A DNA stretch of 64,000 nt, from NCBI RefSeq assembly GCF_011386835.1, contig NC_088794.1, forward strand, positions 90,876,009-90,940,008, written 5' to 3'. Below the pieces are notes generated by a model. It did no database searches. It was not told the origin of the DNA and was given only the letters and a program-made list of their open reading frames with translations. Positions 12,066 to 23,290 of this stretch are shown piece after piece. This DNA comes from Chrysemys picta bellii. Its lineage: Eukaryota; Chordata; Testudines; Emydidae. The position numbers and the translations under genes are program-made. The stretch's first letter is position 1; each line of letters begins with the position of its first letter.

Positions 12066-13836
12066 AAAAGAAGACATAAGAAAGAAGAAGCTATTTATAA
12101 TGCCATCCCCAGTTACAGCAGCTTCAGAGGATACTCAGTCTTGATTCTTGCTCCATTCAATTAATAGTGTGTTTGCTAATACTGTCCTGGTCTATAGCAT
12201 CACTCATAGTTACAGCACTGCTGTTTTCAGTTTTACAGATGTGCTGCTACCTCTCTTCAGCAATGCACATTATGTGGCAGATGCATCAGTAGCATCATTC
12301 ACAAATGTCACGTCACTCTTTACATTCCTAGCTACTAGGAACTTACTTTTATCATCATGTACCAAGTATCTCTACCGGATCACTCATGGATATAGCATCA
12401 CTGAAGTCAAGAGAAGCTACAGGTACTCAGCACCTCTAAAAATCAAGCCACCTCCCCTCTAAGTGTGGGTTTAGATGCCTGACAGTATGACCCACATTTG
12501 TGAACACTGGCTTTTCTTCCAATAACACAAGTTGGTTGGTTGTTGGTCTTTTTAAAGGTCTTCTCAGTAGCTCCACAGGTCCTACACAGGGTATTTATTA
12601 TTATTATATGTATTTCTAAGGCATCCATCCCAGAAGCATCTAGGTGCTATACCTATATTTAGAAGTCATTCATTTCCCTCAAGGAGGAGGAGTAAAGTTT
12701 CCATCCCTCCCCACCCCATTAAGGGCCAGACCCTTAGATGATATAATGGATGCAGCTCTATTGGCTGGAGTGACATCCATTTACATCAACTTATGATCTG
12801 GCCCTAAATTATCAACTTCATTTAAGAGGAATCAAATCTAGTGCAATATAAGAGTGATATCTGGGTCTGGGAGGTGACATTTAAAAGAAACCACACACAT
12901 GCCTTCTCCCTCCCAATGCACAGTACACACCTGCCCTCATTCCCCCAAGGAGATTATTAATGGCAATGTGCTCAGAGGCAAACACTGGTGTGTCTGAAAT
13001 CTGACGCATAAAATACTTGTATTTATTATGAATTTAAATGCAAAATGCAGGGAATATTTAAATGAATTGTAATCCAGTAAAAAAATATTTAATATCCATC
13101 AGGTACAAGATGATTATGAGGCTGTAAAATGTTGACCCCAGAGAATGAGAATGACAGATAAAAATGTCCATTGAAGAAGGGGGGGGACGGATGGTGGAGA
13201 GAAAATTATCACCCAGTTCTCACTGAGCTCAGCAACTATGTCAAGCTTGGCTTGTAACATTTTGAACTGGACCTTAATGTTAACATTTATTGTTTATTCC
13301 TTTATATTATGCATTGGAAAAAATAATCCACTATAAATGTTATAGTATTTCAAGCTACAGAACAACTTCATTTGCCATATACCAAGAAGTTAATAAAACT
13401 GAATACATGAAATTGCCATATTATTGAACAAAATGACATTCCGCAATCTTTCTTATTCTTTTAAGAATTTCTTTATTAAAAGTGAGTATAGAAGGAGTAG
13501 TACATGGATTCCTGGTCTAGTAGTCCTTCAGTTTTAGAGGGTTCGGTACAAAATGCTACAAAATGCTGAGTACTCATACTCTGACCCAGCAATTCCATTG
13601 ATTTCAACAGGACTATTCACATTCGTTATGTTACTTATGTGCTTCAGTGCTTTGGTGGGTTGGGGCCAGAGTGATCAGCACCTTGCAGGATCGAGCCCTA
13701 AGGTTTTGATCCTGCACACACTTTTGCATGCACTGAACTCCAGGGATTACTCACATGCCTAAAGATACTCACATGTATAAATGTTTGCAGGATTGGAGCC
13801 ACAGGGCTCAATCCTCCAGACCTTACTGCCAGTCAT

Positions 13837-14110
13837 AGGGCACCATTCTCCACTGCTTTGCACCTTGAGTAGTTATTTACACCGGTGCCAGATCAGAGTG
13901 GGAGAGCTTAATTTTATTTACAAAAAGTCCCCTTTAAAGGCACCTTAAAGAGAGTGTAAATAACAGTTAGAGCCACTTTAAGGCCCCTTTAACACTGCCA
14001 GAATGGTACCAAGTGGCCTTCCTGCAACTGAAAATCGGGCCCAGAGCATTTTACAAGCAATTTGCAAAAACGTAAATGAGTACACAAGGTGCAGAGCAGT
14101 GGAGAGCCAA
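13837..14110. repeat. Old palindromic MITE
   Basis: The left arm has CACCATTCTCCACTGCTTTG and TAGTTATTTACACCGGTGCC. The right arm has the complementary AAATGAGTACACAAGGTGCA and GCAGTGGAGAG. The same arm sequences recur at 18247, 39221, 45868, 46078 and 49021. Highly diverged. Confidence 0.65.
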
Positions 14111-14689
14111 GCCCATACCGCTTACTACCATGAGCAACTCCATTGTCTTCCAATGGGACTCTTCATGGTAGTAGCACTGGGCACAGCAGTGTTAGCAGGA
14201 CTTAGCCCAGAGGCAGTACAACGAAAAGAGAAGTTTATTTTAGACCATTCTATTTAGCCGAAATTCCAAATTATTTTGAAGCCTGGTTATTCTCTCTCAG
14301 CTGTTTATTGGTAGTGAACTGTGAAACTACTGGAGCCAAACAGTCCTCAAAATTACACTGATGTAAATAAGGAATAATTATTAAAGTCAATGGCGTCACA
14401 CCAGTGTAAGAGTAGCATGAGAGAAGAACCAGGCTCCTGTACTGTCAGGACATTTTCTGACTTCAAGTGTCATGTGAGGCAGAAGTTGCTCAAGAGAACA
14501 AACTTTGAGAGGTAGATGAATCGTCTTCAGCAGGGCGGGCATGTATCACTCATCTAATGTGACACTCAGGCATTTGGCAGCCCTGACACACCTCCTTGCT
14601 TGGATGTCCTACATCCAGAAAAGTAACAGGCATTCCTCTACACTTAAAGCTTTTGAGGGTGTACCAATGTTGGCTGGGGGAGAATTCTT

Positions 14690-14890
14690 TTAAGACATTT
14701 TTACACAGGCTAAAGCCCTAGCGCAGATGCAGGTACGTGCTTTTGCTGGTTTGGTTATTTTGTTTGGGAGATCCAGAATAAGCTATAATGGCAAAAGCAC
14801 TGAGTTCTTCACTGGCATAAGCTGCATCTACACTAGGAGGGTTTTCTAGTTATAGGCAAACCTTTCCTAATGTAGACTAGGCTTCTGGAG
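14690..14890. repeat. Palindromic MITE-like fragment
   Basis: Contains GCTGCATCTACACTAGGAGG with a weakly complementary block (AATGTAGACTAGGCTTC) about 40 bp away, the pattern of reptilian 'CTACACT...GTAGAC' MITEs. Boundaries are uncertain. Confidence 0.4.
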
Positions 14891-15157
14891 TTGCTCCTCC
14901 CCTTTGCTAAGAAGCACTGAAGTACCTCTCAAATGGCCTAATTTCAAGGGATTCCCCTATTTTAGTCCTCAGGTTACCTATATTCCACACATATTTGGTA
15001 TCCCCCCTCCTTTTTTTTTTTAAATTGAAAATTACTTACATCAGAAATAAATAATTGTGAAAGTAACATTATGGAAAAAGTTATTTCCTGTACACTAAAG
15101 GAATGAATCCCCACCATTTTACACTGCCAGAAGGAATAATTCATCTCTCTCATTCTG

Positions 15158-15283
15158 AATCTGTGCTGGAACTAGAGGTGCTGCAGCACCCCCTGGCCTG
15201 AAATAGTAATAACAAACACCAACACAGTTTCCATGGTTTCCATCATCAGCACCCCCACTATAAAAATTGTTCCAGCACCCCTG
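15158..15283. mobile_element. Short hAT-like MITE (GTGCTGGAAC ... GTTCCAGCACCCCTG)
   Basis: Its interior matches the element at 44245: a CTGCAGCACCCCCTGGCCTG block followed by AATAGTAATAACAAACACCA. The right terminus is clear but the left is decayed, and I see no TSD. Confidence 0.7.
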
Positions 15284-16864
15284 AGTCTGCGTCACACACT
15301 GCATCCCACATTTGAGCCTTGGGAGGTTAAGAGGTATGTGCTGAGGCACCTTCTCTGCAATATGCCAGGCAGCTTCTCTGCTTCCTGCTGGATCTCAGCC
15401 AGATAAGCTGCAGGCAGCAGGGAACGGGAAGCAAGAGGAGGAGGAGGACTTAAGGAAGTAGGGAGAATGCGCAGGCAAGGTCCAACCTCAGTTAACACAC
15501 ACACCCACACCTACACCTACACCAGCTATCCCAGGCACCTGCTACCACACCCAGCTGCCTTAGGCACTCCAGGCCAGCTCCCAAAGAATTGCTCAGCACT
15601 TTGCAGGATCAAGCTCTACATGGCGAAGGGTTCTGCAGAAGCCATTATTAGCTTCACCAGTGCCATTCATTCCTTCAATTTAATAATCTTCTCAGTTAAC
15701 CTCTCTGTAATGAGAGCGACGCATGGGAGTGCTTACAAGAAATTGAACTTTTATTTCCTGTCACCAGTCACAGGACCTGGGTCACAGTTCCAAAGTTAAT
15801 AGACTTGGCAGAGAACATGGGTCAGTAGCTACGGACCCTTTATTTAAATTGTAAAGAAGCATGGGGCAGATTCCTACCTGACTTCTACAGATCTATGTGC
15901 TCTCACTGCTTTGCTCTGCTCCAGTGACACAAAGCAGTTGGAGTGTCCCATGGAACTGGCTTTATGGCTTTATTCAGCTACGCAAGAGAAAACGTGAAAG
16001 ATGTAAATTTTTAAAACCCAGGAAATAAATAATAATTTTTAAAAATCTGGGAAATTCCAGAAACAGAAAAGTTATATCCAAATCTAATTCAAGTTACTGT
16101 GCGGAAACAATGTACATATCTGACACACCATTAACAAAATAAAAACACTTAACAGCAAGGAAACTCCTAGTTAAGGACATCACAAATCTCACACCAGCCA
16201 CATTAAAAAAAAACAATCAACAACAAACAAATTAGCCAAGAGTTTTTTGTTTTTTTTTAAATGGTGATTAAGTTTGGATGCTTCCGTTTTTGGAGACCCA
16301 ACTTGAGAGACCCTACGGGTGCTAAAATTCTGTTCACTCATCTTCTGAAAAATCAAGCTCCTTTCAAGTGTCTGAAGCTGGGCAGATCATTGTTACCAGA
16401 TATAACAGAGTCATCCATATTTCAGCACAACACAACTTTCACTCTCATTCAAGATGAATAGTATCTTTCCAGCAATCTCCAAATAGTAAATAAAACAAAA
16501 AACCCTTTGGAAACAGAAATGTAAAAATTAGATATGTTCAAATTAATGGCAGTTTCACACACAGTACTTTTCTGTTATGATTTCCAGGTTTTGCAGTTTT
16601 TTCTTTTAACAACTTTCAAATTTGCTTTTGTGTAGCTCAAGGAAGACACAATTTTTTTATATTTAAAAAAGTATGTGTCATTCATTTGAGGCCCATAAAC
16701 ACATAATTGTGCATGCAAAAATGCAGGGTCAGCTACGTGTCTCAACTGCACATTCTGATCTGGCAAACATGTAAATACCTGCTTTACTTTAGTCATGCAA
16801 ATCATCTAATTGAAGCCAAAGGACTGCTCATCTGCTTACAGTTAAGAATGTGCTTAAGCATTTG

Positions 16865-17000
16865 CAGCATCAGGGCCACTGGATAACATTTTCAAAAAAC
16901 AACCTAAAATGTTTAGGAGCCTAAGTCCTATTTGAAAAATCAATAGGACTTAGGCTCCTGAGTGCTTACCTCACTTTTGATAATGGGACTTGGAGTGCTT
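16865..17000. repeat. Old palindromic repeat, AGGAGCCTAAGTCCTATT arms
   Basis: The arms at 16915-16932 and 16942-16959 are perfect 18-bp complements around a 9-nt loop, with looser symmetry outside. The family recurs at 61161-61250. Confidence 0.7.
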
Positions 17001-17904
17001 GGGAAAATTTTACCCCAAACTACCACAGTTTTGCACACATTTTGTACCTGGTCTGGATTTTCTAGGAATGGTGTCTCAGGGAAAGGCCTAGATGGCCCAG
17101 AAAGGTACAGAATTAACATTTCCCATGTCCTGATTATTTGCTACTTTTACATTGGCTTGATCCACAGCACACTGGAGTTAGCGAATGTCTGACTTCAATT
17201 GGCTTTGGATCAAGCCACTTGAGAAATTCAAAGCCCCAGTGGCTTCTTCAGGAAGCCCTTTTCCTAATTGTAAGAGCTGGCTCATCCAGGCAAGAAACAG
17301 AAGCAAAACCCTGTGATTTATGAGACCAATCACAGCTAACCAACACAAGTGTAATTTCAAATAGCAAGTATCAAATACTCGCCGTGAACTAGTCCAGCTC
17401 TATCTACAGAGGAAAGGGGGAGAAAGAGACAAAAAGTTAGTCCCATAAATCCCAATGACAAATTGAGAAAATAGCAATGTACTTGCAGATAGTCCACAAG
17501 TAGAAAAAGTGGTTTAATTTTACTGACTAAATTATCCACCAAGAATTATTTGCTCATCTCTAGAAATGGGTATGTTTGATTTTCAGACATCCAAGACCAT
17601 GAAATTCCATTTGGGGCAATACTACACACTCACTGTCCTGCCCTTGAAGGCTAGAATTAGAAGGCTAAGAAGTTACAGCTTATCACAAGATAACTGCTTC
17701 CAGCAAGGACTGTACGTGCTTTAATTCCCTTAGGGGGGAAGTTATCACAGCTTAGGCAGCCCTGGTAGCCACACAATGCACAGCTCACAGAAGGTCAGCG
17801 CAAAGCAAGAAGAGTTACACTGGGCAAAATCAGAACCGTCTTTACAACATTTACCCTGCTCATGCAGCCTTGCAAAATTCTACTCATTCAGTCACCTGCA
17901 GTGA

Positions 17905-17938
17905 TTTTTTTTCTTTTTTCTTTTTTTTTTTTTTTTTG
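17905..17938. repeat. Poly-T tract
   Basis: A nearly pure T-run of about 34 nt interrupted by a few C. It could be the A-tail of a minus-strand retroposon, but I see no recognisable body next to it. Confidence 0.8.
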
Positions 17939-18089
17939 GATGAATGAGTTTAAATAGTTGTTCTGTATCATCATCCTGGTAAGGGTAGATAAGCAGATTT
18001 TGCTCCTGGGCTGGTAAATTTTCACGACTGTTTTGCAAGGCTGTGTGTTGATGACCAAAATGTGGTTTAAAAACCCATGACAAACAACA

Positions 18090-18242
18090 TGTTTTTAATT
18101 TATATAGTCCTTTTCACTTGAAGACCTCCAAGTGCTTCACAAATATTCATTAGTTAACCTTGCAACACTTCCCTAACATAGATAAAATAAAACAAGTATT
18201 ATTATCTCCATTTTACTGACCAAGAAACTGAGGTAGCAAGAT
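18090..18242 (-). repeat. MIR/L2-like SINE fragment
   Basis: Shows CCAAGTGCTTCACAAATATT, then TATTATTATCTCCATTTTAC and CCAAGAAACTGAGGTAGCAA, the reversed MIR/CORE 3' half. The tRNA-like head is missing. Confidence 0.75.
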
Positions 18243-18246
18243 TTGG

Positions 18247-18345
18247 ACTTCATTCTTCACTGCATTGCACCTTGTGCAGTCATTTACTCTTGTACACACA
18301 TGGGTATAAAGTGCTGTGGGCCAGATTCTCTGGTCCATCAAGTTC
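18247..18345. repeat. Half of an old palindromic MITE
   Basis: The arm reads TTCACTGCATTGCACCTTGTG, GCAGTCATTTACTCTTGTAC, then GGGTATAAAGTGCT, the same order as the arm at 49021. It abuts the MIR-like fragment. The second arm is not recognisable. Confidence 0.6.
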
Positions 18346-19284
18346 ACTTTGCAGCATGTAAGAAGAGCAAAGTGAGCAAACTGGCTAGAGATTTGGACTG
18401 GAGAATTCCCCCTCTGGAGGGAGAATCTCTGCTGATCTAAAGATGGTGGAGGTAGTGTAGACTGGGCTAAGGATGTGTATGAGGGGATAGGGAGGGGGAT
18501 GTGTCAAGGGGAAGGAGACCCCCCCAATAGCACAGTTTACACTTGTGGCAAAAGTTAGAGTAAAGCCCCTGCTGCTAATTTCTGCCGGGGTTGGGTGGAT
18601 GAAGATAAGGGTGTTACAAACGTTTCCCAGTGGTGGCTACTGTCTGCTAAGTACAAACTAGAGACAGAAATAGTGGAGAATAGGAGCTTACAGTTCCAAC
18701 TATGCAGTGCTTTTGCACTCACTAGTCATCTACTTGCTGACGTGCTTTGCTGAATCAGAGCTGCGGGGACTTGTCCAAGGGCACAAGAGGAATCAATATT
18801 TACTTTAGTCCAGGTAAAAGCTAAACCTGGTCAAAAATGGGGTGGAAATGTCAATGAATTTCCTCTTATCCATTTTTCATCAATGTTTTCCAAACACACT
18901 TAGAACTGATTGAAAAACAAAATAGGAGGAGTTGAGCAGTTAGAAATTCTGTCCATTTTGCTTACTAATTTCTAACATTTGGAAATTTTCTGACCAGCTC
19001 TAATAAAAAACAAAACAAAACAAACAAAACAAAAAACTTCAGGAGTTCCTGTTCCCAGTCTTGTGCTCAGACTATGAGCCTGAATTTCACTCCAAAGTGA
19101 TCTAGAAAGTATTATATCTGTGCACATGCTGTACAACCACAGGGTATACTATATCCAAATGTGCATTATATCTGTTGCTCTTCTATTTTGGCATGCAGCA
19201 CTGTATGCTATAAAATACTTGATGAAAATTAAAGTCTATTCCTCAAAATGTTAAATGTTTCACTGCTTGTCCTCCCCACCACGT

Positions 19285-19455
19285 GTGCTGTATGTAGAAC
19301 AGATGGTGGAAATCAAGGGATAATTTTGAGGTATTCTCTAGGTCATCCAGACATTGTCGGCTTGATGCAGAAATTACAGGGTGAAATTCTATGGCCTGTG
19401 TTATGCAGGAGTTCAGACCAGATAATTGTAATGGTCTCTTCTATGCGTCTTTGAG
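19285..19455 (+). repeat. CR1-type LINE 3' tail fragment
   Basis: Contains TGAAATTCTATGGCCTGTGT, TATGCAGGAGTTCAGACCAG and ATGGTCTCTTCTATGCGTCT. This is the 3' end of sauropsid CR1-type LINEs, strongly 5'-truncated. Confidence 0.65.
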
Positions 19456-19687
19456 TTGTCCAAATCTAACATTTGACCTAACTGTACCATAAAACTGCCA
19501 TAGTTTCACTGAGATTGCCCTAAATAAATAAATACATTAAAAAAATAAACCATTTATGTCACAGAGAAATCTATACAAAGAAATAAAACATACATAATGG
19601 GCTTAAGTATCAGAGGGGTAGCCGTGTTAGTCTGGATCTGTAAAAGCAGCAGAGAGTCCTGTGGCACCTTACTGACTAACAAACGTT

Positions 19688-19735
19688 TTGGAGCATGAGC
19701 TTTCGTGGGTGAATACCCACTTCGTCGGCTGCATG
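19688..19735 (-). ncRNA. Hammerhead-like ribozyme motif (minus arm)
   Basis: Read on the minus strand: CCGACGA (expected CUGANGA), one extra A, stem II GTGGGT/ACCCAC with loop ATTC, then GAA, stem III AGC/GCT with loop TCAT, then C as the predicted cleavage-site base. Hammerhead motifs are reported in Penelope-like elements. The U4-to-C change and the unpaired A make present activity doubtful. Confidence 0.55.
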
Positions 19736-19775
19736 AGAAGTGGGTATTCACCCAGGAAAGCTCATGCTCCAAAAC
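19731..19775 (+). ncRNA. Hammerhead-like ribozyme motif (plus arm, decayed)
   Basis: Same layout as the opposite arm. The core reads GCATGAGA before stem II (TGGGT/ACCCA, loop ATTC), then GGAAA, then AGC/GCT with loop TCAT. The 5' core is more decayed than in the minus arm, so catalysis is unlikely. Confidence 0.45.
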
Positions 19776-19950
19776 GTCTGTTAGTCTATAAGGTGCCACA
19801 GGACTCTTTGCTGCTTTTATAATGGGCTTAATTCTTCTCATACAAGGGTTATACTCATGCAACTCCACTAACTTCAAAGGGGTTACTCCCAATTCACATC
19901 TGTTTAAGTGAAAGCAGAGTCCCTACACACACTAATCTCATGTTATTTGT

Positions 19951-19967
19951 TGCTCCCTCTGCTGGCC
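19951..19967 (-). promoter_or_regulatory. CTCF-like motif
   Basis: The minus strand reads GGCCAGCAGAGGGAGCA, close to the CTCF core CCASYAGRKGGC. It lies outside recognised repeats. This is a motif match only; occupancy is unknown. Confidence 0.3.
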
Positions 19968-20143
19968 CTGCAGCAGCAGTTATCTGTGCAGACAGACGCC
20001 CAAACAAGAAAGTAAGCAGAAATAAGCAGGGTTCATTTCAAATACTGCAACAAATGTAAGGGCTGGCTGGAACCAATGACTATCATATGGAAAAGGAAAA
20101 AAGAAATCCGCTAGAAAAAAATGTTATTTTTAAGCATTGGAGA

Positions 20144-21192
20144 TAGGGTGACCAGACGTCCCGATTTTATCGGGACCGTCCCGATATTTCCTTGTTTGTC
20201 CCGCGTCCCGACCGACGTGCGGTCGGGACAACCGGACAAACAAGGAAATGCCCCGAGCCTCGAGCCCGGAAGTGCTCGCGCCCCCCCCCCTGCCCCGACT
20301 CCGCCCCCTCCTCCCCCGATTGGCTCCCTCCCCGAATCCCCGCCTCTTCCCCGGGCTCACCATTCCCCCTCCCTCCACAAGCGCTGGAGGGAGGCCCGGG
20401 AGACGCAGGGGAAGCGCGGGGCCGGGGTGAGTAACAGTCCGGCCTGGCCCAGTGCAGGCAGGACTCAGTTGGGTGGTTGGGAGAGGAGGGGGGCGACCCG
20501 CGGGGCCAGGCGACGGGGGAGGAAGTGGCCATGGCGCTCGGCGGCTCTGGCGCCCCCGAACTCCCCGAGCCGGGGCCTGCTGCGGGGACCCAGCAGCGCG
20601 TACGCTGGGCCCAGCCCCTGGCTAGGCACGTCTGGGCTGCCCAGCTGGTGCTATCCCGCGGCGGCCCCGGGGCGGAGGCATCGGCAGCCCAGCCCCGTTC
20701 GTTCCCCTGCGGGACGGGGGGGCTGGGGCCTGCTGCCCCCACTCCGGGGCCGCCGCGGGATAGCACCAGCTGGGCAGCAGCCCAGACGCTGGCCAGGGGC
20801 TGGGCGCGTGCAGCGTGCGCGCTGCTGGGGGTTCGGGGGCGCCAGAGCCGCAGCCGCCGAGCGCCATGGCCGCTTCCTCCCCGGCGGCAGTGGGAGCTGC
20901 AGCAGCGGCTGCTCCCGAGTCCCGCTGCCCGGGGGTGAGAACAGCCACCGCCTGGCCCCGCGGGCCGCCCCCCTCCTCGCCCTACCACCCAACTGAGTCC
21001 TGCCTGCTCGGGGCCAGGCCGGACTCTCACTACCCCGGCCCCGCGCTTCCCCTGAGTCTCCCGGGCCTCCCTCCAGCGCTTGCGGAGGAAGTTTTTTTTT
21101 TTTTTTTTTTTGGCCCCGCCCCCGCCACGCCCCCCCCCCACGTCACCCCCCCCCGCGTCCCGATATTTGTCTTTGGTGATCTGGTCACCCTA
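20144..21192. mobile_element. Expanded 1.05-kb hAT-type element with CpG-rich palindromic interior
   Basis: The termini TAGGGTGACCAGACGTCCCG / TGGTCACCCTA match the compact MITE at 10993, and an exact TSD ATTGGAGA lies at 20136-20143 and 21193-21200. The interior is an imperfect inverted repeat (about 20375-20680 against 20750-21090) of very GC-rich, CpG-dense sequence. Its long frames on both strands (up to 324 codons) are low-complexity Pro/Ala/Gly/Arg and mirror one another, so I do not call them genes. No transposase domain is visible. Confidence 0.93.
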
Positions 21193-21794
21193 ATTGGAGA
21201 GTATGTTACGAATAAAACCCTCCATTGTTTAAAAAAATGCATAAGTGATTGAATAAAAAGCAGATTTTAAAAACATATTTTAAGTTTAAGATTTGGGGGA
21301 ATATTGCCAATAAAACATGGATTGGTAATGGGTTATGGAATTCCTCACCTTTAGGTCAATTCCATCCCTGTCAGTAGAGATCCAAAGTTATTACCATCTT
21401 CTGGCTGTCAGGTCAAATTTGGGCCAAAATTTAACATTTGCAATAATGTTTACAAAATCTGAGATCAATTCCTACACAAAAAACACCATTGTGGTGAAAT
21501 TAAGTCTGCAGGCACATATCTGGGGTTTGAACTCTGATAAACAACAATTTTTAGGGTCTCATAGTTCCAGTGCACCTTGCTCAATTCACTTTAACTTTTA
21601 CAGAAATGTTCTAATTTAGCCACAGATCTAACCTACCAATTTTGATTCCAATATAATCCTTTTTGCAGATTTTGGGGTTTGTAATATAGCAGAAACTCAA
21701 AGGCAATTATGGAATACATTACAGTTTCCATGTTTTTTTTTAAACGTTAGATAAAACATTTTATAAACAAACTTTTCCCTCCGACATTTGTAAG

Positions 21795-22022
21795 CAGGGC
21801 CGGCTCCAGGGTTTTGGCCGCCCCAAGCAGCCAAAACCAAAAAAAAAAAAAAAAAAGCCGCGGCCGCGATCTGCGGCGGCAATTCGGCGGGAGGTCCTTC
21901 ACTCCGAGCCAGAGTGAGGGACCGTCCACCGAATTGCCGCCGAATACCTGTACCTGCCGCCCCTCTCCCAAGCGGCCGCCCCAAGCACCTCCTTGAGAAG
22001 CTGGTGCCTGGAGCCGGCCCTA
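21795..22022. mobile_element. hAT-type MITE (YAGGGCCGGCTCC termini)
   Basis: An exact 8-bp TSD, TTTGTAAG, lies at 21787-21794 and 22023-22030. The termini are CAGGGCCGGCTCCAGG and TGGAGCCGGCCCTA. An internal A-run is followed by a palindrome with AATTCGGCGG and CTTCACTCCGAG / AGTGAGGGAC blocks. Those blocks are shared with the element at 40543. Confidence 0.95.
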
Positions 22023-22239
22023 TTTGTAAGTGACACATTGCAGTCTTGCACTACTGTATGAGAACAAAGAGTGTAACTGACTAGAAAATGACTGGAACCA
22101 ATGATGAAACTTATTAACCTATTTTAATTGGCCAAGCTGAGAGAAATGCTAAAAGGAAACAGTCTACATAGTGAAAAGTAGATTTGACTTTTTTTCAGCT
22201 CTAATAATCAAGGATGTTATTTGAAACACAGGTAAGGAA

Positions 22240-22480
22240 AATTGAGACAAAGATGATCTTGTGGCTAAGGCACTGGACTGGGACTAAGGAGATGTGGGTT
22301 CTGTTCTTGGTTCAGTTTCCGGCTTTGCCACATACCTATTGTGTGACCATGGGCCAGTCATTTAATCTCTGTATGAGTAAGTTCCCTGCTACGTAGTTGT
22401 GCAGTGCCTAGCAGAATGGGGCTCTAGCTCTTGGTTGGGTCTATAGCCCCTATCAGAACAAAAATAATAAAAATACTAAA
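22240..22480 (+). repeat. CORE/MIR-like SINE, nearly complete
   Basis: The tRNA-derived head reads GTGGCTAAGGCACTGGACTG and GATGTGGGTTCTGTTC (box B-like). It is followed by TGTGTGACCATGGGCCAGTC, then a GTGCCTAGCAGAATGGGGCT tail and an A/T-rich end. Confidence 0.8.
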
Positions 22481-22729
22481 ACTGTCTTTTGAAAATATAT
22501 GATTTTTAACTTGACTGTCCATTTAATGCCCCCAATCCTGAGAGGCACTGAACTCCTGGGCTATGATAAGCAACCTTCAGGATCAGGTGTAATGTCAGTA
22601 AGAGGATTTGAAGTGTTTGGATGAAGGGCGCTATACATTGCCTATAAAGATCCATGTGCATTCATACACAGACGCAGTGATTTATTTCCATGAGCCCTAA
22701 TGCTTATTTCTTAAGATATGAAAGTACCA

Positions 22730-23290
22730 TTGAAAGATGGAGTCCAGCACATGTGAAATTAAATGTCATAAATATTTAGTGTAATTCATAATTGCCTGGT
22801 AATACAAAGTGATAATGGTGGCTATATTGTCACTTTAAGTAGCTACTGCAAAAGAACTTATGTAGTACTTTATTTCTGCCGCATGGTCTATGTGACAGAA
22901 TGGCTGGGTTTTCATAATTAGTATTAACATAAAAATTGCTAGACTGTTGATCACATGATTTTATTATAGCTACCCATGCAACTGTCCCAGTCTACAATGG
23001 CCAAACAGAGGTGGTTGTCCAAAGGTTGCTGTAGCAACAGCTATTTAGGAGTTAGATCACAAGATGTGAAGACGATAATTACTGTTAAATGAAAATATTT
23101 CACAAACTAAATTCCACAGGCACAGCGCTGGACACTAAGAGCATTGTTAATTATCAGAGAGATTTTTGTGAAATGTTCACATTAGTATGGAACTAAAAAA
23201 TGACCGAGAAAATACTTTAATGCAATTGCCTTTCACACTAAAGGGGGCTTGTATTGAATGTATTTCTTTTAATCATTAACCTTTTCGATT
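22730..23290. other. AT-rich block, candidate conserved noncoding element
   Basis: No transposon signature is recognisable. The block is dense in homeodomain-type cores (AATTA, TAATTA-like) and TGATCACATGATTT, and contains the X-box-like palindrome at 23025. Conservation cannot be judged from one sequence, so the regulatory reading is an inference. Confidence 0.3.
23025..23038. promoter_or_regulatory. RFX X-box-like palindrome
   Basis: GTTGCTGTAGCAAC is an almost perfect inverted pair of GTTGCT / GTAGCAAC half-sites, one or two bases from the RFX consensus GTTGCCATGGCAAC. It is a motif match only. Confidence 0.4.

Larger units (their letters stand above)
19606..19818. mobile_element. Twin-armed Penelope-derived element with 12-bp TSD
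   Basis: An exact 12-bp TSD, ATAATGGGCTTA, lies at 19594-19605 and 19819-19830. The 213-bp body is two diverging copies of one Penelope-like 3' terminal sequence joined head to head near 19729-19736. The minus arm is longer and ends GGGGTAGCCGTGTTAGTCTG read forward. The plus arm stops at GCTGCTTTTA. Each arm carries a hammerhead-like core followed by GTTAGTC...AAGGTGCCACAGGACTC. It has no coding sequence and must have been mobilised in trans. Confidence 0.88.

Noticed and set aside
20167..21141. 324-codon minus-strand and 291-codon plus-strand open frames
   Set aside because: Both lie in a CpG-rich inverted repeat inside a hAT element. The peptides mirror each other, are low-complexity and match no domain.
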